From: Bacillota bacterium
Lineage (GTDB): Bacteria > Bacillota > Clostridia > Peptostreptococcales > Anaerovoracaceae
Assembly (NCBI GenBank): GCA_017431395.1
Contig: JAFRLD010000044.1
Coordinates: 1 to 7,444 of the forward strand
DNA length: 7,444 bases
Reading direction: 5' to 3'
A model generated the notes under the pieces. That model had not been told where the DNA came from, made no database searches, and was given only the letters and a program-made list of their open reading frames with translations. Numbering within the stretch: position 1 is the first letter of the stretch; every line of letters begins with the position of its first letter. The position numbers and the translations under genes were made by a program. Shown here piece after piece: positions 1 to 5,081 of this stretch.

Positions 1-20
1 ATCAATGCGTCGTCCAGATA

Positions 21-41
21 TAGTGGAAGTGAGGGGAATCG
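21..41 (-). repeat. Second copy of the tmRNA 3' end (possible att-site remnant)
   Basis: This 21-base stretch matches positions 306-326, the 3' terminus of the tmRNA gene, at 20 of 21 positions, with 19 uninterrupted bases at 23-41. The one difference changes the terminal CCA to CTA. The match runs from the 3' terminus into the T-loop and then stops. That is the segment commonly used as an attachment site by tyrosine integrases that target tRNA and tmRNA genes. No integrase gene lies in the window and only about 260 bases separate the two copies. It may be a leftover boundary of an island, one end of an island lying to the left of the window, or part of the adjacent repeat element. The sequence similarity is seen directly; the att interpretation is inference. 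Confidence 0.55.
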
Positions 42-267
42 GTCGTAGACCGCCACGGAGCGTAGCAGTAAGGCACCACGGAGCGAAGCTCCTGTGCCTT
101 TTGCAGGACACCTGCCGCAGCTCTCGCTACGCGAATCGCTGGGCTAGGGGTTCCACCTCCTGCGGTCCTGACAGGGGACCTACATCGCCTCCCTACTCGC
201 TATCGCTCGCCGCTCGCCGTGTTAGGTCTCCCAACCCGCCAGGGTCGATTCCCTACGACAATCCCCT
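32..267. repeat. Hairpin-rich non-coding element with imperfect inverted ends
   Basis: This G+C-rich stretch has no convincing gene. Its ends form an imperfect inverted repeat: 32-48 reads AGGGGAATCGGTCGTAG, and the reverse complement of 253-267 reads AGGGGATTGTCGTAG. Inside are several short hairpins: 41-51, a longer one at 72-100 (GGCAC..GGAGC / GCTCC..GTGCC), one near 103-115, and GGTCC/GGACC at 164-180. A direct repeat, CCACGGAGCG, occurs at 53-62 and 76-85. Multiple nested stems with terminal inverted repeats fit a small non-autonomous element or a structured repeat family. It could also be an RNA gene. I do not recognise a named family. Confidence 0.4.
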
Positions 268-269
268 GT

Positions 270-304
270 GAAATGAAAAAAGGCCTTATGGCCTTTTTCA
301 TTTC
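270..304 (-). terminator. Rho-independent terminator of ssrA
   Basis: This is a near-perfect palindrome. On the minus strand, GAAATGAAAAAGGCC pairs with GGCCTTTTTTCATTTC around an ATAA loop, with one extra A/T in one arm. The GGCC core followed by six T residues is a classic intrinsic terminator. It begins one base after the tmRNA 3' end at 306, so it fits termination of ssrA transcripts before 3' trimming. Because both arms carry A/T runs, it may also work in the other direction. Confidence 0.88.
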
Positions 305-305
305 A

Positions 306-661
306 TGGTGGAAGTGAGGGGAATCGAACCCCTGTCCGAAAGCATTTCCAACGGACTTTCTCCGAGCGCAGCTTCTGATTTATTGATTCGCCTCGGCAGC
401 CGCCCAGAAGCAGGCTGCTGTCTCAGCTATCCCGTGAGTCCCTTATGCTGCCGGGCTTTCACATAAGGTTTCCTGCATGTTTGACACCGGGTCTCTGACC
501 TACAGGTGAATCAGAGTCGGCGCGCGGTGCTGAACTAAGCAGCAAATGCGAGTCTGTTGTTATTTTTAGCGTTTGTATTTAACGGGTCCTTTTAGCGCAG
601 CTGGACCATCTGCGGCTCGCTTATCCGGTTTCTACACCCCCGTCGAAACCAGTACACCCCC
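306..661 (-). ncRNA. ssrA: Transfer-messenger RNA (tmRNA)
   Basis: This is the RNA half of trans-translation. Charged with alanine and bound by SmpB, it enters stalled ribosomes and supplies a short reading frame that tags the nascent protein for proteolysis. The 5' end (661 downward) reads GGGGGTGTACTGGTTTCGAC, a typical tmRNA start. The 3' end carries a T-arm (318-332) and the encoded CCA (306-308). The seven-base acceptor stem pairs GGGGGUG with CACUUCC and includes a G3-U wobble, the alanyl-tRNA synthetase identity element. The tag frame ends at a TAG stop (535-537) and reads NAKNNNRLAFAA, with codons at 538-573. The preceding in-frame codon is ACA, so the exact resume codon is uncertain. 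The length of 356 bases is normal. No clear promoter is visible upstream, so it may be co-transcribed with the coiled-coil gene or smpB and processed. Confidence 0.97.
535..573 (-). other. tmRNA proteolysis-tag reading frame
   Basis: Read on the minus strand, this codes for Asn-Ala-Lys-Asn-Asn-Asn-Arg-Leu-Ala-Phe-Ala-Ala followed by TAG. The small/hydrophobic ending is the normal degron for ClpXP and related proteases. The frame could start one codon earlier at ACA (574-576), since the resume codon cannot be fixed by eye. Confidence 0.85.
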
Positions 662-677
662 ATATATGGCAGGATCC

Positions 678-711
678 GGAGCATCAAGGCGCCGTGCTCC
701 TGCACTTTTTT
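678..711 (+). terminator. Possible plus-strand hairpin with T-run between the coiled-coil gene and ssrA
   Basis: GGAGCA (678-683) pairs with TGCTCC (695-700) around an 11-base loop. A run of six T residues follows at 706-711, five bases after the stem. The T-run sits on the plus strand, but all nearby genes are on the minus strand, so it would only stop antisense transcription. On the minus strand the same hairpin lacks a T-run. It may instead be a precursor-tmRNA processing structure or chance. Confidence 0.25.
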
Positions 712-741
712 CATCGGAACGAGAATCCCCTGGCGCAGGTC

Positions 742-1068
742 TTATAGAGTATCGTCGCCGATGGAACTGGCTTTTTCCTGATACTCTACTCTTGTTTCCT
801 CGATCATCTGCTCCATGTTGTCGATCTCTTCGTAGCTGTCCTTGATCTGCTCGCACATCTCGATGATCGTGGGATCCTCCAGTTTGCCTTCCTTGTAAAG
901 CTTATAGCAGTAGTCGCCGATGTCCTTCTTGGCGATACCGATATCGGATCTGGCAGAGCTGATCCGGCTCTTAAGCTTGCTGATCTCCTTGATCTCCTCT
1001 GCCTTGTTGCCTGCTCTGGTGGCCGCGTTGGTAGCGCCCTTAGTGATCTTTGCTAATAAATCCTGCAT
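742..1068 (-). CDS. Small charged coiled-coil protein of unknown function
   Basis: This is a 108-residue protein with no recognised enzymatic motif. It is almost entirely alpha-helix-forming and rich in Lys, Glu, Asp and Ile. The N-terminal third (1-30) looks like an amphipathic Ala/Lys/Thr helix. Residues 30-100 have spaced hydrophobics typical of coiled coils and include the segment YKLYKEGKLEDP. No signal peptide or membrane segment is seen. It resembles, from memory, the N-terminal coiled-coil half of small clostridial zinc-ribbon proteins, but the cysteine-rich zinc ribbon is absent and nothing downstream encodes one. A GGAGG Shine-Dalgarno sequence sits about 12 bases before the ATG. 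It lies between smpB and ssrA, with 60 bases to smpB and 80 to ssrA, so a link to trans-translation is possible but only inferred from position. Confidence 0.8.
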   Translation of the reverse strand: MQDLLAKITKGATNAATRAGNKAEEIKEISKLKSRISSARSDIGIAKKDIGDYCYKLYKEGKLEDPTIIEMCEQIKDSYEEIDNMEQMIEETRVEYQEKASSIGDDTL

Positions 1069-1128
1069 CTTTCGTTCTATCCTCCGTTCGGTAGTTTTTT
1101 AGACCGTTCAAGGCCGGTCATCTATCGG

Positions 1129-1578
1129 TCAGTCCCTCCGCCGCATGGCCTGCTGCATTCTCCGGTCAGCATCCCGTTTAGCGGTCGTCTGTCGCTTATC
1201 ATATTCCTTCTTGCCACGGGCCACGGCAAGCTCTACTTTCGCCCTTCCGTCATCATTAATGTACATCCGCAAAGGCACCAAAGTCAAGCCCTTCTGGGTC
1301 GTGTACCCGATCAGTTTACGTATCTCCCTTTTATGTAACAAAAGCTTTTTCGGCCGGAGAGGATCTGTATTGAACCGGTTCCCCTGCTCATAAGGGCTGA
1401 TGTTCATCCCATGCAGGATCACCTCTCCCCGCTCGATCTTGGCGAAGGACTCCTTAATGCTGACTTTGCCCTGACGCACGGACTTGATCTCCGTCCCGGT
1501 CAGCACGATGCCTGCTTCATACGTCTCCTCTATGAAATAGTCGTGTCTCGCTTTCTTGTTGTTCGCTACCAGTTTCAT
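1129..1578 (-). CDS. smpB: SsrA-binding protein SmpB
   Basis: This protein partners tmRNA. It binds the tRNA-like domain, mimics the anticodon arm in the decoding centre, and delivers Ala-tmRNA to stalled ribosomes. The 149-residue length is normal for the family. Diagnostic segments are visible in order: an N-terminal [13 protein letters not shown], then [18 protein letters not shown] (about 28-45), then [12 protein letters not shown] (56-67) and [13 protein letters not shown] (79-91) of the OB-fold core. A strongly basic tail (about 123-149, ending MRRRD) follows, which in known SmpBs folds into a helix inside the mRNA channel. The start ATG lacks a good Shine-Dalgarno sequence, but it matches the family's usual N-terminus. 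It is encoded on the same strand as ssrA and close to it, an arrangement common in Bacillota. The gene sits 68 bases downstream of the active signal peptidase gene. Confidence 0.97.
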   Translation of the reverse strand: MKLVANNKKARHDYFIEETYEAGIVLTGTEIKSVRQGKVSIKESFAKIERGEVILHGMNISPYEQGNRFNTDPLRPKKLLLHKREIRKLIGYTTQKGLTLVPLRMYINDDGRAKVELAVARGKKEYDKRQTTAKRDADRRMQQAMRRRD

Positions 1579-1601
1579 ATTCTTATCGTTTTGTCATGTG
1601 C

Positions 1602-1631
1602 CGATCCAGCTTTTGCTTGTCCAGCCTTTGC
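1602..1631. repeat. Two-copy 15-bp tandem repeat upstream of smpB
   Basis: CGATCCAGCTTTTGC (1602-1616) and TTGTCCAGCCTTTGC (1617-1631) are imperfect adjacent copies sharing 11 of 15 positions. They lie in the 68-base gap between the signal peptidase gene and smpB. They could be a small slippage duplication or part of a leader. No function can be assigned. Confidence 0.35.
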
Positions 1632-1646
1632 AAAACCCGTAACTCC

Positions 1647-2174
1647 CTATAGCCTCGTGATCTGATTGAACGGGAAGAGGCGGACCACGGCCTTCCCGAC
1701 CACGTCGTCCTCATCCACGTTGCCGACCTGCGGCGACCGGCTGTCCAGGCTCACCTCACGGTTGTCCCCCATGCAGAACAGCTCATCCTCGCCGACCTCC
1801 AGATCGACGATGTCCATACCTTCGTCCGCCATCGTCTCCTGTCCGTGGATATACGGTTCATCCAGGAGCTCACCGTTCCGGTACACCTTGCCGTCCTGGA
1901 TCGTCATCTTGTCCCCTTCGACGCCGATGACCCGCTTGATCAGAAGCTTCTTGCCCGTGCCATCGGTCTTCTCCAGATCGGACTTGAACACGATGATGTC
2001 CCCGTATCCCGGATGGTCCTTATGGAAGTAGGAGAGCTTGTTGATGATAAGGTAGTTGTTCTCATAGAGCGTCGGCTCCATGGAGCTCTCCTTAACGATG
2101 GTCGGCTTGATGATCACTGTGATCACAGCCACGATGATGATTGCTATAATAATGTCTTTGATAAACTCTTTCAT
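1647..2174 (-). CDS. lepB: Signal peptidase I (active-type)
   Basis: This membrane-anchored serine protease cleaves signal peptides from exported preproteins on the outer face of the cytoplasmic membrane. The 175-residue protein has one N-terminal membrane anchor (about 7-22, nearly all Ile/Val/Ala). Box B follows, with the catalytic Ser31 in ESSMEPTL. Box D has the general-base Lys80 in LIKRVIGVEGD. Box E, GDNREVSLDSR, is intact near residues 137-147. This is the short Gram-positive SipS-like architecture with a single anchor. The Shine-Dalgarno sequence is weak: AAGGAAGG lies about 14 bases upstream of the ATG. It begins 31 bases after a homologue that lacks the catalytic residues, so the two form a tandem pair, probably on one transcript with the pseudouridine synthase gene. 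Confidence 0.95.
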   Translation of the reverse strand: MKEFIKDIIIAIIIVAVITVIIKPTIVKESSMEPTLYENNYLIINKLSYFHKDHPGYGDIIVFKSDLEKTDGTGKKLLIKRVIGVEGDKMTIQDGKVYRNGELLDEPYIHGQETMADEGMDIVDLEVGEDELFCMGDNREVSLDSRSPQVGNVDEDDVVGKAVVRLFPFNQITRL

Positions 2175-2205
2175 CTAATCTCTACGATCCTTCCTTTTTT
2201 CCTGC

Positions 2206-2757
2206 TTACTCGATCCTGCCGAACTTCGATAATGGCCAGATCCTGAAGAGCACATTGCCTTTTATCTTTCGCATATCCACAACGCCAAGCTTCGGATTCC
2301 GGCTGTCGAGCATCTCCTCGCGGTTGTCGCAAAGCAGGAACACTTCATTTCCCTCCAGCGTAACATCCACTTCGCCCTCGGCCCCGCGGATCCCGTTCGG
2401 CGTCACATATTCCTCATCGTTCACCGTCACGACCCCGTCCTGGATGACCACATGGTCCCCGTCACTGGCGATGACGCGCGCGATGATATTGTCTTCTGAG
2501 GCCTGCTTCGACAACACTTTGTCGAGGATCACGATCTTTCCCTGCTCCGGCACTTTTCGCTTGATGGAATAGTGCGTGAGCTTGCTGGTCACGAGCAGCT
2601 GCCCATCCTTGATCGTCGGATCCATGGCTGTCCCCTCGTTGATCTCCGGTGCCACCACCAGAAACAGCACGATGGCCAGCGCCGCTGCCGTCATATACGG
2701 GGATCTTCGCCGTCTGCCGGCGGTGTCCCCTCTGCTAAACAGTCTGTACTCAGCCAT
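2206..2757 (-). CDS. Signal peptidase I homologue lacking both catalytic residues (pseudoenzyme)
   Basis: This 183-residue protein has the signal peptidase I (S26) fold layout but not its active site. It has a basic N-terminus (RRRR at 15-18), a membrane segment (about 21-37), then GTAMDPTIKDG, where Ala44 replaces the catalytic serine of the usual SMxPT motif. In IIARVIASDGD, Ala93 replaces the catalytic lysine seen in the neighbour's IKRVIGVEGD. Box E is CDNREEMLDSR: DNR and DSR are kept, but Gly is replaced by Cys143 and the box E serine by Met149. The reading frame is intact, so it seems maintained rather than decaying. Its start overlaps the end of the pseudouridine synthase gene by 8 bases, suggesting translational coupling. 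It precedes the active signal peptidase by 31 bases. S. aureus SpsA is a known inactive homologue paired with active SpsB. A role as partner, chaperone or decoy is inference. Confidence 0.9.
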   Translation of the reverse strand: MAEYRLFSRGDTAGRRRRSPYMTAAALAIVLFLVVAPEINEGTAMDPTIKDGQLLVTSKLTHYSIKRKVPEQGKIVILDKVLSKQASEDNIIARVIASDGDHVVIQDGVVTVNDEEYVTPNGIRGAEGEVDVTLEGNEVFLLCDNREEMLDSRNPKLGVVDMRKIKGNVLFRIWPLSKFGRIE

Positions 2758-3775
2758 TGATCAATTCCTTTTCTATCTGTTCGAACACTTTCGGCGGCTT
2801 CGCCTCCACGGTCTTTCCCGAAAGCTTATCCAAAGGCTGGTCCAATTCCCCGAACTCCAGCCGGTACGCATGCAAAAGCTGGCTCGATACGCCGTACCTC
2901 CTGCAGTCCTCATTCACCTTCGGATCCCCATACTTGGGGTCGCCTGCGAGAGGATGCCCGGCGCCTGCCAGATGCACCCGGATCTGATGGGTCCTCCCTG
3001 TGATCAGCTCCGCCTCGATGAGAGAAACTCTCCTGCCAGGTCGGACCGGGCGGACGTGGGTTTCGGCGGGTTGGGTTGTGGCGCCCGGTTTTATGTCAAC
3101 CTGCCCCTCGGCTTGCCCCGCGGCTGCGGCATGTCCCTCGGCGGCCTCTACGATCCGCACCCGGTTCGTCTCCTTGTCCTTGCTTAAGGCGCCCGTCAGA
3201 ACCAGCTCGCTATCGATGGTGCCCGCTGCGATCGCCAGATAGAACTTGCGGATACGGTCCCTCTCCCGGATCAGCTTCGTCAGCTGCCGCAGAGCTTCGG
3301 CCGTCTTACCGAAGATCACGAGGCCGCTGGTGTTCCGGTCGATCCGGTTCACCGGCGCCGGCGCGAAGGTCCGTTCCCTGGCGGGATCATACTCGCCCTT
3401 CTCCTGCAGATAGCCGCAGACCTGGTTGGCGAGCGTATTGCTCTTTTCTCTCGCATCCCCGTGCACCAGAAGTCCCTTAGGCTTATTCACGATCAGCACC
3501 TGATCATCTTCGTAAGCGATCCGGAACTGTCTCCTGGCTGCGGGCTTCTTCTTCGGGCTCCTGGCGATCTTACCGAGCTGTTCCTCGGTCAGGTACAAAG
3601 TGATCTCATCGCCCGGCGCGAGCTGCGCGTCCTCATGGACCCGGCGGCCATTGACCTTAAGGTCCTTGCGGAGGATCCGATAGACCATGCTGAGAGGCGC
3701 TCCGCCCAGATATTTTCGCAGAAAACGATCGACCCGCTGTCCCGCTTCATTTTCACCGATCACTATTTTTATCAT
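2750..3775 (-). CDS. RluA-family 23S rRNA/tRNA pseudouridine synthase
   Basis: This enzyme isomerises specific uridines to pseudouridine in structured RNA, most likely ribosomal RNA; the exact site cannot be told. Residues 1-65 form an S4 RNA-binding domain (GQRVDRFLRKYL, then LKVNGRRV). The catalytic domain follows, with the active-site Asp146 in NRIDRNTSGLV, a variant of the family's HRLDxxTSG motif. ELITGRTHQIRVHLA is present near residues 255-269. I chose the ATG at 3773-3775 (341 aa), which gives the normal family N-terminus. A TTG at 3814 would add 13 residues overlapping the predicted promoter. A low-complexity Ala/Gly/Gln/Glu-rich insertion (about residues 210-240) sits between KETNRVRIVEA and the ITGRTHQ segment, with a 30-bp internal DNA repeat. 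It is the first gene of the leftward cluster, and its stop overlaps the next start. Confidence 0.92.
   Translation of the reverse strand: MIKIVIGENEAGQRVDRFLRKYLGGAPLSMVYRILRKDLKVNGRRVHEDAQLAPGDEITLYLTEEQLGKIARSPKKKPAARRQFRIAYEDDQVLIVNKPKGLLVHGDAREKSNTLANQVCGYLQEKGEYDPARERTFAPAPVNRIDRNTSGLVIFGKTAEALRQLTKLIRERDRIRKFYLAIAAGTIDSELVLTGALSKDKETNRVRIVEAAEGHAAAAGQAEGQVDIKPGATTQPAETHVRPVRPGRRVSLIEAELITGRTHQIRVHLAGAGHPLAGDPKYGDPKVNEDCRRYGVSSQLLHAYRLEFGELDQPLDKLSGKTVEAKPPKVFEQIEKELING
3105..3142. repeat. In-frame 30-bp-spaced repeat inside the pseudouridine synthase insertion
   Basis: The octamer CCCTCGGC occurs at 3105-3112 and again at 3135-3142, a spacing of exactly 10 codons. On the coding strand this gives AEGHAAAAGQ followed by AEGQ. 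It lies inside the low-complexity insertion of the enzyme. It resembles the in-frame repeats in the aminopeptidase P gene and suggests growth of the insertion by slippage or duplication. Confidence 0.45.
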
Positions 3776-3785
3776 ACCGGGATTT

Positions 3786-3814
3786 ATTATACAACATATG
3801 GGTACAGGAAACAA
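3786..3814 (-). promoter_or_regulatory. Predicted sigma-A promoter of the leftward gene cluster
   Basis: On the minus strand, a perfect TATAAT (-10, 3786-3791) is preceded by TTGTTT (-35, 3809-3814) with a 17-base spacer. Transcription would start near 3779, leaving only a few bases before the ATG at 3775, and no Shine-Dalgarno sequence is visible there. The pseudouridine synthase mRNA may therefore have a very short leader, or another promoter may exist upstream. Confidence 0.55.
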
Positions 3815-3851
3815 TTAAATGAAGAAAAAATCACATTATCTGCAGATTCAA

Positions 3852-3880
3852 TTGAGAAAAACAGGCATATGTGTTAATAT
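3852..3880 (+). promoter_or_regulatory. Predicted sigma-A promoter of the small membrane protein-fba-pepP operon
   Basis: TTGAGA (-35, 3852-3857) and TAATAT (-10, 3875-3880) are separated by 17 bases, close to consensus. The expected start of transcription is near 3887, which is next to the ATG at 3888. This favours the short form of the first protein and implies a nearly leaderless message, unless an upstream promoter also operates. Confidence 0.55.
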
Positions 3881-3887
3881 GTTTTCT

Positions 3888-4082
3888 ATGAATGGACTGA
3901 AAAACTTTTTTTACAAGAACAATGACATTATCATCGTACTATTGATTCTCATCGTCGCCGCCTTCCTGATCTATAGCCGGGTCAACCTCATCATGGACTA
4001 CCCGGAGAAGATGGCTGCGCAGAATCTTACAGAAACGGTTCAGGAAACAGAAACAACCGGTACTGCCGATGAAACAGAATAG
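3888..4082 (+). CDS. Small single-pass membrane protein of unknown function
   Basis: Counted from the ATG at 3888, this is a 64-residue protein. It has a short N-terminal head (MNGLKNFFYKNND) and one strong membrane segment (about 14-30, IIIVLLILIVAAFLIYS). A YSR boundary and the segment MDYPEKMAAQN follow, and it ends in a Thr/Glu-rich acidic tail. It has no enzymatic motif and I do not recognise a named family. The same frame is open further upstream: an ATG at 3819 (87 aa) has a modest AGGA nine bases before it, and an ATG at 3879 gives 67 aa. I prefer 3888 because the best promoter (3852-3880) lies inside the longer form and the membrane segment then sits near the N-terminus. Its TAG stop overlaps the AGGAGG ribosome-binding site of fba, so it is the first gene of that operon. 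Confidence 0.7.
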   Translation: MNGLKNFFYKNNDIIIVLLILIVAAFLIYSRVNLIMDYPEKMAAQNLTETVQETETTGTADETE

Positions 4083-4091
4083 GAGGTCAAA

Positions 4092-5060
4092 ATGGCACTG
4101 GTAACAAGCAAAGAAATGTTTGCGAAAGCTTATGATGGAGGCTATGCTATCGGAGCTTTCAACGTCAACAACATGGAGATCGTACAGGGGATCACCGAGG
4201 CCGCATCCGAGCTCAGAAGCCCGGTCATCCTGCAGGTATCAAAGGGCGCACGGGCCTATGCCAACCACACATATCTCGTGAAGCTCGTTGAAGCGGCGAT
4301 CCAGGAGAATCCGGATCTTCCGATCGTTCTCCACCTTGACCACGGCGATTCCTTCGAGCTTTGCAAAAGCTGTATCGACGGCGGCTTCACTTCCGTCATG
4401 ATCGATATGTCTTCGAAACCGTTCGAAGAAAACATCGAGATCACCCGTCAGGTCGTTGAATACGCTCATGACCATGGCGTTGTAGTCGAAGCAGAACTCG
4501 GAACCCTTGAGGGCGTCGAGGATGAAGTCGTTGTAGAAGCAGGTCAGGCCAGCTATACACGTCCGGAAGAAGTCGAAGAGTTCGTATCCCGCACGGGCTG
4601 TGACTCACTGGCGATCGCCATCGGCACTTCCCACGGCGCTTATAAGTTCCGTCCGGAACAGTGCACCGTGAACGAAGACGGGATCCTCGTTCCCCCACCA
4701 CTACGCTTCGACGTACTCGAGGAAGTAACCAAGAGACTCCCGGGCTTCCCGATCGTTCTTCACGGTTCCTCCTCTGTACCGCAGGAATTCGTAGAGATGG
4801 TCAACAAATACGGCGGCAATATGCCTAATGCGATCGGTATCCCTGAGGACCAGCTCCGTCAGGCTGCTAAGTCCGCTGTCTGCAAGATCAATATTGACTC
4901 CGATATCCGTCTTGCCATGACCGGCAACATCCGTAAGCATTTCGCTGAGCACCCGGATCACTTCGATCCGCGCCAGTACCTCAAGCCCGCAAGACAGGCG
5001 GTCAAGGACATGGTTGCCCGGAAGATCGTCAACGTGCTCGGATCCGACGGGAAGATCTAA
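4092..5060 (+). CDS. fba: Class II fructose-bisphosphate aldolase
   Basis: This cytosolic, zinc-dependent enzyme reversibly cleaves fructose 1,6-bisphosphate to dihydroxyacetone phosphate and glyceraldehyde 3-phosphate in glycolysis. The 322-residue protein fits the shorter class II form of clostridia and Giardia. Visible motifs are IGAFNVNNMEI (20-30) and VLHLDHGDS, with the catalytic Asp83 and zinc ligand His84. GTSHGAY contributes a second zinc ligand, His181, and VLHGSSS a third, His224, plus phosphate-binding residues. KINIDSDIR (265-273) carries the substrate-binding Asn268 and aspartates. A strong AGGAGG (4081-4086) lies five bases before the ATG and overlaps the upstream stop codon. 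The aminopeptidase gene follows after 21 bases. No insertions or oddities are seen, in contrast to its neighbour. Confidence 0.97.
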   Translation: MALVTSKEMFAKAYDGGYAIGAFNVNNMEIVQGITEAASELRSPVILQVSKGARAYANHTYLVKLVEAAIQENPDLPIVLHLDHGDSFELCKSCIDGGFTSVMIDMSSKPFEENIEITRQVVEYAHDHGVVVEAELGTLEGVEDEVVVEAGQASYTRPEEVEEFVSRTGCDSLAIAIGTSHGAYKFRPEQCTVNEDGILVPPPLRFDVLEEVTKRLPGFPIVLHGSSSVPQEFVEMVNKYGGNMPNAIGIPEDQLRQAAKSAVCKINIDSDIRLAMTGNIRKHFAEHPDHFDPRQYLKPARQAVKDMVARKIVNVLGSDGKI

Positions 5061-5081
5061 ACTGATAGGAGTACTTCCGGC

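Noticed and set aside
242..259. T-arm-like AGGG-TCGATT-CCCT that might mark a tRNA gene
   Set aside because: No anticodon arm, D-arm or matching acceptor stem could be found around it, and the loop is too short for a standard T-loop.
5..271. Plus-strand 88-codon frame in the left non-coding region
   Set aside because: It is Arg/Pro/Ser-rich, typical of a non-coding hairpin-rich sequence, has no ribosome-binding site and runs through inverted repeats.
741..769. TATAAG with an upstream -35 as an ssrA promoter
   Set aside because: The hexamer at the -35 position (AGTTCC) is too far from consensus to support a promoter call.
573..845. Plus-strand 90-codon frame
   Set aside because: It is antisense to the tmRNA 5' end and the coiled-coil gene, with low-complexity composition and no motif.
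1100..1119. Hairpin GACCG/CGGTC between smpB and the coiled-coil gene as a terminator
   Set aside because: There is no T-run after the stem on the minus strand. The A-run on that side makes intrinsic termination unlikely.
2576..3187. Plus-strand open frame of 203 codons
   Set aside because: It is antisense to the pseudo-signal peptidase and the pseudouridine synthase, both supported by motifs.
3776..3814. TTG-started N-terminal extension of the pseudouridine synthase
   Set aside because: The 13 extra residues do not fit the family N-terminus and they overlap the predicted -35/-10 promoter. The ATG at 3775 is preferred.
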